Part shown: positions 20,090 through 29,200 of the stretch, one piece after another
Layout of the letters: every line of letters begins with the position of its first letter
Position numbering within the stretch: position 1 is the first letter of the stretch
Source: Begonia masoniana
Taxonomy: Eukaryota; Streptophyta; Magnoliopsida; Cucurbitales; Begoniaceae
Direction of reading: 5' to 3'
DNA length: 64,000 nucleotides
NCBI GenBank assembly: GCA_022432975.1
Contig: CM039508.1
Coordinates: forward strand, 26,671,999-26,735,998
The notes under the pieces: model-generated
Database searches by the model: none
The model's input: the letters and a program-made list of their open reading frames with translations, nothing else
What the model was told of the DNA's origin: nothing
Position numbers and translations under genes: made by a program

Positions 20090-20207
20090 GGGGTGCAACA
20101 CGAAAACTTCTCAAGTGGTCACCAACTTAGTACTACTCTCGCCGAAGCACTTTTAACTACGGAGTTCTGATGGGATCCGGTGCATTAGTGCTCACATGGT
20201 CGCACCC
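20090..20207 (-). rRNA. 5S rRNA gene, 118 nt
   Basis: Same one-base loss in the helix IV loop as the copy at 19077, plus ACGAAAACTTCTCAAG and CTCACATGG changes. Copies 19077 and 20090 sit two units apart, consistent with a two-unit repeat. Confidence 0.8.
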
Positions 20208-20565
20208 AACGTTATTCATCTGCCAATTCACTTTGTCCGATGCCCAGCGAGACCGCCGCAACCCGTTCCTCCCACGCAAGACCTCCCGTGCCATTGAATT
20301 TCACTCCACAAAACCCTTCACGCCCCCCGCCCTCCTCCTCAGCTCCACGACTCTACAACCTCCGCACTCCCACGCGTCAAAAGCTTCCAACGCGATCGCC
20401 TTCCACTCCGAATCGACCACGACATGCATGGAAAAGTGTCATTCTCGGGCCTCGAACATCGTAATTTGCTGAAATTTTCAATTGTCAGCGCCGTAGGATT
20501 GCCTCAGCTGTCCTGCGCCGATCTTCGTCGCCCCTGATATGGAAAAAATTACTCAGTCGAAAAAA

Positions 20566-20684
20566 AGGGTGCAACACGAGGACCTCCCAAGTGGTCACCC
20601 AACTTAGTACTACTCTCGCCGAAGCACTTTTAACTTAGGAGTTCTGATGGGATCCGGTGCATTAGTATTCATATGGACGCACCC
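20566..20684 (-). rRNA. 5S rRNA gene, 119 nt
   Basis: Complete, with private changes GACCTCCCAAG and ATTCATATGGACGC. It is copied almost exactly at 22038 as part of a 1472-bp duplication. Confidence 0.82.
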
Positions 20685-21090
20685 AACATTCTTCGTTCGC
20701 AAATTCAATTTTTTCAATGCGTAGTGAGATCGCCGCAACCTGTTTCTCCCACGCAAGACCTTCCGTGCCATTGAATTTTGCACCGCAAAACCCTCCACGC
20801 CCCTTGGCCTATTCCTCGTGTCACGGCTCTACAACCTCCACACTCCCACGCGTCGAACACGTCCACCGTGAATCGCCTTTTACTCGATCGACCACGACAC
20901 GCATGCCAAAAAAGCCATTTTCGGGCACCGACGTCGCAATTAGCCCAAATTTCAATAGTTAGCGCCGTAGGCGCCCACTCCCTCTACGTGCGAAGCATCA
21001 TGGGGTGACAAGGGCCACTGAAACAACACCTCAGCTCTCCTATGCCGATCTTCGCGCCCCTGATATGGAAAAAAGTACTCGATCGAAAAA

Positions 21091-21206
21091 AGGGTTTCAA
21101 CACGGGACTTGCCAAGTTTCACCCAACTTAGTACTACTATCGCCGAAGAACTTTTAACTTTGGTGTTCTGATGGACCGGTGCATTAGTGCTCGTATTGTC
21201 GCACCC
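21091..21206 (-). pseudogene. 5S rRNA gene, 116 nt, several deletions
   Basis: Corresponds to the copy at 22568 but with single-base losses (CACGGGACTT, AAGTTTCACCC, GATGGACCGG). These could be genuine decay or consensus errors in this part of the assembly. Confidence 0.75.
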
Positions 21207-21559
21207 AACATTCTTCGTCCGCCAATTCACTTTGTCCGATGCCCAACGAGACCGTCGCACCCATCCTCCCACGCAAGACCTCCTGTGCCTTGAATTTCCG
21301 CTCCACAAAACCCTCCACAACCCTTGCCCTCCTCCGCGCTCCACGGCTCTACAACCTCCACACTCCCACGCATCGAACGCTTCAACTGGCGATCCGCCTT
21401 CCACTCTGAATCGACCACGACACGCATGCAAAAGTGCCATTCTCGGGCCCTGAATGTCGCATTTGCCCTAACTTTCAATAGTCAGCGCCGTAGGACAGCC
21501 TCAGCTGTTTATGCCGATCTTGTTGCCCCTGATATGGAAAAGAGTACTCGGTCGAAAAA

Positions 21560-21678
21560 GGGGTGCAACACGAGGACTTCCCAAGTGGTGACCCACTTTG
21601 TATTACTCTCGCCGAAGCACTTTTAACTTCAGAGTTCTGATTGGGATCCGATGCATTAGTGCTCGTATGGTCGCACCT
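21560..21678 (-). rRNA. 5S rRNA gene, 119 nt with balanced indels
   Basis: Corresponds to the copy at 23046. It has a one-base loss (GACCCACTTT) and one gain (TGATTGGGATCC), so the length stays 119 but the structure is disturbed. Confidence 0.75.
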
Positions 21679-22037
21679 AATATTCATCGTCCGCCAATTC
21701 ACTTTGTCTGATGCCTAGCGAGACAAGCTGCAACCCTTCCACCCACGCAAGACCTCCCGTGGCCATTGCATTTCGCTCCACAAGTCCCTTCACGCCCCCC
21801 GCCCTCCTCCTCAGCTCCACGACTCTACAACCTCCGCACTCCCACGCGTCAAAAGCTTCCAACGCGATCGCCTTCCACTCCGAATCGACCACGACATGCA
21901 TGGAAAAGTGTCATTCTCGGGCCTCGAACATCGTAATTTGCTGAAATTTTCAATTGTCAGCGCCGTAGGATTGCCTCAGCTGTCCTGCGCCGATCTTCGT
22001 CGCCCCTGATATGGAAAAAATTACTCAGTCGAAAAAA

Positions 22038-22156
22038 AGGGTGCAACACGAGGACCTCCCAAGTGGTCACCCAACTTAGTACTACTCTCGCCGAAGCACT
22101 TTTAACTTAGGAGTTCTGATGGGATCCGGTGCATTAGTATTCATATGGACGCACCC
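22038..22156 (-). rRNA. 5S rRNA gene, 119 nt
   Basis: Copy of the gene at 20566 with the same private changes. Confidence 0.83.
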
Positions 22157-22567
22157 AACATTCTTCGTTCGCAAATTCAATTTTTTCAATGCGTAGTGAG
22201 ATCGCCGCAACCTGTTTCTCCCACGCAAGACCTTCCGTGCCATTGAATTTTGCACCGCAAAACCCTCCACGCCCCTTGGCCTATTCCTCGGTGTCACGGC
22301 TCTACAACCTCCACACTCCCACGCGTCGAACACGTCCACCGTGATCGCCTTTTACTCGAATCGACCACGACACGCATGCCAAAAGAGCCATTTTCGGGCA
22401 CCGAACGTCGCAATTAGCCCAAATTTTCAATAGTTAGCGCCGTAGGCGCCCACTCCCGCTACGTGCGAAGCATCATGGGGTGACAAGGGCCACTGAAACA
22501 ACAGCCTCAGCTCTCCTATGCCGATCTTCGTCGCCCCTGATATGGAAAAAAGTACTCGATCGAAAAA

Positions 22568-22687
22568 AGGGTTGCAACACGAGGACTTGCCAAGTTGTCA
22601 CCCAACTTAGTACTACTATCGCCGAAGAACTTTTAACTTTGGTGTTCTGATGGGATCCGGTGCATTAGTGCTCGTATTGTCGCACCC
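22568..22687 (-). rRNA. 5S rRNA gene, about 120 nt
   Basis: One extra base near its 3' end (GGGTTGCAAC) and changes GACTTGCCAAGTTGTC and CGAAGAACTTTT. The last puts a mismatch in helix II. Confidence 0.78.
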
Positions 22688-23045
22688 AACATTCTTCGTC
22701 CGCCAATTCACTTTGTCCGATGCCCAACGAGACCGTCGCAACCCAATCCTCCCACGCAAGACCTCCTGTGCCATTGAATTTCGCTCCACAAAACCCTCCA
22801 CAACCCTTGCCCTCCTCCTCGGCTCCACGGCTCTACAACCTCCACACTCCCACGCATCGAACGCTTCAACTGCGATCGCCTTCCACTCTGAATCGACCAC
22901 GACACGCATGCAAAAGTGCCATTCTCGGGCCCTGAATGTCGCAATTTGCCCTAACTTTCAATAGTCAGCGCCGTAGGACAGCCTCAGCTGTTTTATGCCG
23001 ATCTTTGTTGCCCCTGATATGGAAAAGAGTACTCGGTCGAAAAAA

Positions 23046-23164
23046 GGGGTGCAACACGAGGACTTCCCAAGTGGTGACCCAACTTTGTATTACTCTCGCC
23101 GAAGCACTTTTAACTTCAGAGTTCTGATGGGATCCGATGCATTAGTGCTCGTATGGTCGCACCT
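23046..23164 (-). rRNA. 5S rRNA gene, 119 nt
   Basis: Complete with few private changes (GTGGTGACCC, ACTTTGTATTACT, TTCAGAGTTC, TCCGATGC). An intact A-run of six precedes it (terminator on the coding strand). Confidence 0.85.
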
Positions 23165-23520
23165 AATATTCATCGTCCGCCAATTCACTTTGTCTGATGC
23201 CTAGCGAGACAGCTGCAACCCGTTCCACCCACGCAAGACCTCCCGTGCCATTGCATTTCGCTCCACAAGTCCCTCCACGCCCCACACCCTCTTCCTCGGT
23301 GTCACGGCTCTACAACCTCCGCACTCCCACGCGTCAAACGCATCCACTGCGATCGCCTTCCACTCCGAATCGACCACGACACGCATGTAAAAGAACTATT
23401 CTCAGGCCCCGAATGTCGCAATTTGCCCAAATTTTCAATAGTCAGCAGCGTAGGAGCCTCAGCTGTCCTGCGCCGATCTTCGTCGCCGCTGATATTGAAA
23501 AAAGTACTCGATCGAAAAAA

Positions 23521-23525
23521 GGGGT
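23521..23525 (-). pseudogene. 5S rRNA gene remnant (last five bases), cut by the LTR
   Basis: GGGGT with its A-run terminator at 23515-23520. The gene stops where the - strand LTR begins (TGACACGG). Confidence 0.8.
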
Positions 23526-25112
23526 TGACACGGTGGCCCTTAGGAAAGGGGCCGTGTAACCCACAAAATAGGCTCATAATGCTCGGGTGAAATGTGTTGC
23601 ACAAAACCGAAGACTAGATAAAGATAATGGCAAGAAATACAACTAAATGAATAGGTGCAGGGTGAATGCTAGGTGGACGAATGGTATATGCATAGTGAGG
23701 GCATGAAATGTGGAGGAAAATAAAAGAAAGAGATGAAGAGAATGAGTGTGTGAAATCGTGAAGAAAATGAAGGGGTGATGAAGAGAAAATGCATTAAAAT
23801 AAAAGTGAGTGTGTAAGATGGTGTATGGCCGAATTTAAAGGGGTGAAAAGTGTGTGGAATGTGTGAATGGAAATGATAAAATGGATACCTTTGGCGGACC
23901 TGAGGAGTTATCTTACGTTTGAGCTCTCAGGTGCACGTTTTCCCAAAAAAAAAAATGACCACCGTAGGCCTAGGTTTTTGTCCTCAACTCCTAACTCCCA
24001 ATGGAGAAGGCGAGGGAAAGATGTAAGAGTTAACCTAGCAACCCAAGCTAGGCTAACAATGGAGGGCTACTCCACTCGTTTCAAGAACTGAGGAAACCTG
24101 AAGGCAAACTAACACAAAGTGTAGGAAAATAGGTTATTTTATAAATTGGGCAAAAGTTGGCTACAAACACCAATGCTTTGCTTAAATAGGCAACCTAGGT
24201 GGATTAGGGTTTGGTAAGAGTGAAGGAGGGCCATTGGATTGAAGAAAATAATCAAGGGCCGAGAAGGAGCAATATGTGCGCGCAAATCTAGTTGAAGGAG
24301 GCTGCTGGCACGCACATCTGACGGTCCACAGCGCTGCCCGGGTGCACGCCATCAACGGTGCAGCTGATCGATCCATGCGCGCAATCCAACGGTGCCAGAT
24401 GCTGCTTGGGTCCGCGCTATCAATGGCGTTGGATCGGCCCGCGTGCCTTCGCTGCTGCCTGTGCGCCTCTCAGCTGCCCGCGCCTCACGCTCCTGCCTGC
24501 GCCTCCCCGTGCCTGGCCGCGCCCCGCGCTAATGCCTGTGCGCGCCTACTTGCGCCCTACGCTGATGCATGCGCGTGCCTGCCCGGTGATGCACTGCCTA
24601 CCTGCACGCGCCAGATCGTTGATCCAGCGTGTCCAGCGCCCATCCCTTATTAATGGCTGAGCCTTTGCCATGTCATTGAGCCATGTTCCACCCACATTTG
24701 TACCTGCAATTTCATACCTTTAAATGTGGGCTCTTCCTTGGGCTAAGGCTTCCTTTGGGCTCCATTTTGTTGATGTGTTTCTCCTTTTGTTGAATTAATC
24801 TTCAACCCATAATCCACCAACATACATCTAACCCTAACCACACAATCTAATGCATGATGCAAATATAAATAATCCATACAATAAAGGCTAATGTATGCCA
24901 AATATGTTCAAACCAAAAAGTACATAAATTCTTGGGCCGGGAAGACAAATTCCCATGGGCCGAGTTGTAGCTTCCTCCAAGTGCTCCAAGTTGAATTTCC
25001 ATCACGATCATCAACTACCTGCCAATAAGGAAAATAATTTTCATTAGTAAAAATGTCAAACAATTCATGGGCCTTGGGTCGTGATCCAGCTTTGGGCCTC
25101 GATGGCACATCA
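23526..25112 (-). mobile_element. 3' LTR of the third CRM-like element (1587 bp)
   Basis: On the - strand it starts TGATGTGCC at 25112 and ends CCGTGTCA at 23526. It keeps the TATA-like CTATTTAAG (24181-24189) and the G/C-rich variable middle (24250-24660). The end of the protein frame (25108-24905) is open up to EFVFPAQEFM, the same tail as at 13628. Confidence 0.85.
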
Positions 25113-25120
25113 TCCCCTCC
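25113..25120 (-). promoter_or_regulatory. Polypurine tract
   Basis: GGAGGGGA on the - strand, directly before the LTR start. Confidence 0.8.
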
Positions 25121-25312
25121 TGGTGGCTAAGGATTTGACCTCAAATCCATTGATTCAGCCACATTTTCAAAAGTCCCAATTGCAACTAAAGGAATCAACA
25201 CTAGAGCACTAAAGATGAATATTACGGGCGTCATTGGAAACCAGGTGGTCTTACTAAAATTTTCTTTGGCAAGGGTGGTATAATTGAATTCGATAGCTAC
25301 TTTGGAGGGTGA
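25121..25312 (-). pseudogene. Remnant of the unidentified 3' protein of the non-autonomous family
   Basis: Encodes SKVAIEFNYTTLAKENFSKTT and TFENVAESMDLRSNP, matching 13236-13430 in order. A TAG stop interrupts NP-stop-PP where the sister has Gln (a C-to-T change). It is truncated by the assembly gap. Confidence 0.8.
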
Positions 25313-25412
25313 NNNNNNNNNNNNNNNNNNNNNNNNNNNNNNNNNNNNNNNNNNNNNNNNNNNNNNNNNNNNNNNNNNNNNNNNNNNNNNNNNNNNNNNN
25401 NNNNNNNNNNNN
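25313..25412. other. Assembly gap, 100 N
   Basis: Exactly 100 N, the usual placeholder for a gap of unknown length. The sequence left of it is retrotransposon coding sequence and right of it is 5S spacer. The true join, including the 5' part of the third CRM-like element, is missing. Confidence 0.99.
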
Positions 25413-25572
25413 CCACTCCGAATCGACGCGACACGCATGCAAAAGTGCCATTCTCGGCCCCGAACGTCGCAATTCGCCCAAATTTTCCATAGTCAGCGCG
25501 TTGGCCTTCCTCAGCTGTCCTGCGTCGATCTTCGTCGCCCCTGATATGGAAAAAGGTACTCGGTCGAAAAAA

Positions 25573-25689
25573 GGGGTGCAACACGAGGACTTCCAAGTGG
25601 TCACCCAACTTAGTACTACTCTCGCCGAGGCACTTTTAACTTCGGAGTTCTGATGGATCCGGTGCATTAGTGCTCGTATGGTCGCACCC
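25573..25689 (-). rRNA. 5S rRNA gene, 117 nt, array edge
   Basis: First gene after the gap. Two single-base losses (ACTTCCAAG, GATGGATCC). Its upstream spacer (25690-25738) is shortened to 49 bp by a join at ATCTTCGTC. Confidence 0.8.
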
Positions 25690-25738
25690 AACAATCTTCG
25701 TCGCCCCTGATATGGAAAAAAGTACTCGGTCGAAAAAA

Positions 25739-25855
25739 GGGGTGCAACACGAGGACTTCCAAGTGGTCACCCAACTTAGTACTACTCTCGCCGAAGCACT
25801 TTTAACTCGGAGTTCTGATGGGATCCGGTGCATTAGTGCTCGTATGGTCGCACCC
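25739..25855 (-). rRNA. 5S rRNA gene, 117 nt, behind a 49-bp spacer
   Basis: Starts only 166 bp after the start of the previous gene. Losses in ACTTCCAAG and AACTCGGAG. Its other flank is also shortened (CACCCAACAGCGCCGTTGG). Confidence 0.8.
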
Positions 25856-25938
25856 AACAGCGCCGTTGGCCTTCCTCAGATGCCCTTTCGTCGATCTTCG
25901 TCGCCCTGATACGGAAAAAAATACTCGGTCCCGAAAAA

Positions 25939-26058
25939 AGGGTGCAAACCGAGGACTTCCCAAAGTGTCACCCCACTTAGTACTACTCTCTCCAGAAGCG
26001 ACTGTTTAACTTCGTAGTTCGCTGGGATACGGTGCATTAGTGCTCGTATGTCGCACCC
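25939..26058 (-). pseudogene. 5S rRNA gene, heavily altered
   Basis: Many changes scattered through the gene (GCAAACCGAGG, CCAAAGTGTCACCCC, CTCTCCAGAAGCGACTG, TTCGCTGGGATACGG). It looks either decayed or read from low-quality sequence. Confidence 0.7.
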
Positions 26059-26266
26059 ACAATCTTCGTCGATTCACTTTGTCCGATGCCCAGCGACATC
26101 CCCGTCACTCCGAATCGACCGCGACACGCATGCAAAAGTGCCATTCTCAGGCCCCGAACGTCGCAATTTGCCCAAATTTTCCATAGTCAGCGCCGTTGGC
26201 CTTCCTCAGCTGTCCTGCGTCGATCTTCGTCGCCCTGATATGGAAAAAAGTACTCGGTCGAAAAAA

Positions 26267-29200
26267 GGGGTGCAACACGAGGACTTCCCAAGTGGTCACC
26301 CAACTTAGTACTACTCTCGCCGAGGCACTTTTAACTTCGGAGTTCTGATGGGATCCGGTGCATTAGTGCTCGTATGGTCGCACCCAACAATCTTCGTCCG
26401 CCAATTCACTTTGTCCGATGCCCAGCGACATCCCCTTCCACTCCGAATCGACCGCGACACGCATGCAAAAGTGCCATTCTCGGGCCCCGAACGTCGCAAT
26501 TTCGCCCAAATTTTCCATAGTCAGCGCCGTTGGCCTTCCTCAGCTGTCCTGCGTCGATCTTCGTCGCCCCTGATACGGAAAAAAGTACTCGGTCGAAAAA
26601 AGGGGTGCAACACGAGGACTTCCCAAGTGGTCACCCAACTTAGTACTACTCTCGCCGAAGCACTTTAACTTCGGAGTTCTGATGGGATCCGGTGCATTAG
26701 TGCTCGTATGGTCGCACCCAACAATCTTCGTCCGCCAATTCACTTTGTCCGATGCCCAGCGACATCCCCTTCCACTCCGAATCGACCGCGACACGCATGC
26801 AAAAGTGCCATTCTCGGGCCCCGAACGTCGCAATTCGCCCAAATTTTCCATAGTCAGCGCCGTTGGCCTTCCTCAGCTGTCCTGCGTCGATCTTCGTCGC
26901 CCCTGATACGGAAAAAAGTACTCGGTCGAAAAAAGGGGTGCAACACGAGGACTTCCCAAGTGGTCACCCAACTTAGTACTACTCTCGCCGAGGCACTTTT
27001 AACTTCGCAGTTCTGATGGATCCGGTGCATTAGTGCTCGTATGGTCGCACCCAACAATCTTCGTCCGCCAATTCACTTTGTCCGATGCCCAGCGACATCC
27101 CCTTCCACTCCGAATCGACCGCGACACGCATGCAAAAGTGCCATTCTCGGGCCCCGAACGTCGCAATTTGCCCAAATTTTCCATAGTCAGCGCCGTTGGC
27201 CTTCCTCAGCTGTCCTGCGTCGATCTTCGTCGCCCCTGATATGGAAAAAAGTACTCGGTCGAAAAAAGGGGTGCAACACGAGGACTTCCCAAGTGGTCAC
27301 CCAACTTAGTACTACTCTCGCCGAAGCACTTTTAACTTCGGAGTTCTGATGGGATCCGGTGCATTAGTGCTCGTATGGTCGCACCCAACAATCTTCGTCC
27401 GCCAATTCACTTTGTCCGATGCCCAGCGACATCCCCTTCCACTCCGAATCGACCGCGACACGCATGCAAAAGTGCCATTCTCGGGCCCCGAACGTCGCAA
27501 TTCGCCCAAATTTTCCATAGTCAGCGCCGTTGGCCTTCCTCAGCTGTCCTGCGTCGATCTTCGTCGCCCCTGATATGGAAAAAAGTACTCGGTCGAAAAA
27601 AGGGGTGCAACACGAGGACTTCCCAAGTGGTCACCCAACTTAGTACTACTCTCGCCGAGGCACTTTTAACTTCGGAGTTCTGATGGGATCCGGTGCATTA
27701 GTGCTCGTATGGTCGCACCCAACAATCTTCGTCCGCCAATTCACTTTGTCCGATGCCCAGCGACATCCCCTTCCACTCCGAATCGACCGCGACACGCATG
27801 CAAAAGTGCCATTCTCGGGCCCCGAACGTCGCAATTTGCCCAAATTTTCCATAGTCAGCGCCGTTGGCCTTCCTCAGCTGTCCTGCGTCGATCTTCGTCG
27901 CCCCTGATATGGAAAAAAGTACTCGGTCGAAAAAAGGGGTGCAACACGAGGACTTCCCAAGTGGTCACCCAACTTAGTACTACTCTCGCCGAGGCACTTT
28001 TAACTTCGGAGTTCTGATGGGATCCGGTGCATTAGTGCTCGTATGGTCGCACCCAACAATCTTCGTCCGCCAATTCACTTTGTCCGATGCCCAGCGACAT
28101 CCCCTTCCACTCCGAATCGACCGCGACACGCATGCAAAAGTGCCATTCTCGGGCCCCGAACGTCGCAATTTGCCCAAATTTTCCATAGTCAGCGCCGTTG
28201 GCCTTCCTCAGCTGTCCTGCGTCGATCTTCGTCGCCCCTGATATGGAAAAAAGTACTCGGTCGAAAAAAGGGGTGCAACACGAGGACTTCCCAAGTGGTC
28301 ACCCAACTTAGTACTACTCTCGCCGAGGCACTTTTAACTTCGGAGTTCTGATGGGATCCGGTGCATTAGTGCTCGTATGGTCGCACCCAACAATCTTCGT
28401 CCGCCAATTCACTTTGTCCGATGCCCAGCGACATCCCCTTCCACTCCGAATCGACCGCGACACGCATGCAAAAGTGCCATTCTCGGGCCCCGAACGTCGC
28501 AATTTGCCCAAATTTTCCATAGTCAGCGCCGTTGGCCTTCCTCAGCTGTCCTGCGTCGATCTTCGTCGCCCCTGATATGGAAAAAAGTACTCGGTCGAAA
28601 AAAGGGGTGCAACACGAGGACTTCCCAAGTGGTCACCCAACTTAGTACTACTCTCGCCGAAGCACTTTTAACTTCGGAGTTCTGATGGGATCCGGTGCAT
28701 TAGTGCTCGTATGGTCGCACCCAACAATCTTCGTCCGCCAATTCACTTTGTCCGATGCCCAGCGACATCCCCTTCCACTCCGAATCGACCGCGACACGCA
28801 TGCAAAAGTGCCATTCTCGGGCCCCGAACGTCGCAATTTGCCCAAATTTTCCATAGTCAGCGCCGTTGGCCTTCCTCAGCTGTCCTGCGTCGATCTTCGT
28901 CGCCCCTGATATGGAAAAAAGTACTCGGTCGAAAAAAGGGGTGCAACACGAGGACTTCCCAAGTGGTCACCCAACTTAGTACTACTCTCGCCGAGCACTT
29001 TTAACTTCGGAGTTCTGATGGGATCCGGTGCATTAGTGCTCGTATGGTCGCACCCAACAATCTTCGTCCGCCAATTCACTTTGTCCGATGCCCAGCGACA
29101 TCCCCTTCCACTCCGAATCGACCGCGACACGCATGCAAAAGTGCCATTCTCGGGCCCCGAACGTCGCAATTTGCCCAAATTTTCCATAGTCAGCGCCGTT

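Larger units (their letters stand above)
20316..21787. repeat. 1472-bp tandem duplication, copy 1
   Basis: From CTTCACGCCCCCCGCC to CACAAGTCC. It repeats at 21788-23259 with the same three 5S genes. Copy 1 has many single-base losses that copy 2 lacks, mainly at 20820-21740. Confidence 0.85.
21788..23259. repeat. 1472-bp tandem duplication, copy 2
   Basis: Second copy, with better preserved 5S genes (22038, 22568, 23046). The join is in the spacer, not in a gene. Confidence 0.85.
18109..23525 (-). repeat. Old 5S rDNA stretch with long units
   Basis: Ten complete and two cut 5S genes in one orientation. Starts on the + strand are 18540, 19077, 19553, 20090, 20566, 21091, 21560, 22038, 22568 and 23046. 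Successive distances are 537, 476, 537, 476, 525, 469, 478, 530 and 478, so long and short units mostly alternate. Long units carry about 58 extra bases (around GAGCCCACTCCCACTAAACG). Units are well diverged from one another. Compared with the 334-bp units to the right, they keep about 142 bp of spacer between GCCCAGCGA and CTTCCACTCCG. Confidence 0.92.
23526..25312 (-). mobile_element. Third CRM-like element (non-autonomous family), 3' end
   Basis: On the - strand: coding remnant, polypurine tract, 3' LTR. The coding remnant and the LTR tail protein match those of the element at 9423-14970, so it is a second member of the same family. The upstream part is lost in the assembly gap at 25313. 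The 3' LTR ends inside a 5S gene. Confidence 0.82.

Noticed and set aside
18109..23525. Dispersed 5S-derived SINE elements
   Set aside because: Genes are in one orientation with regular spacing and shared spacers, without target duplications or A-tails, so this is tandem 5S rDNA.
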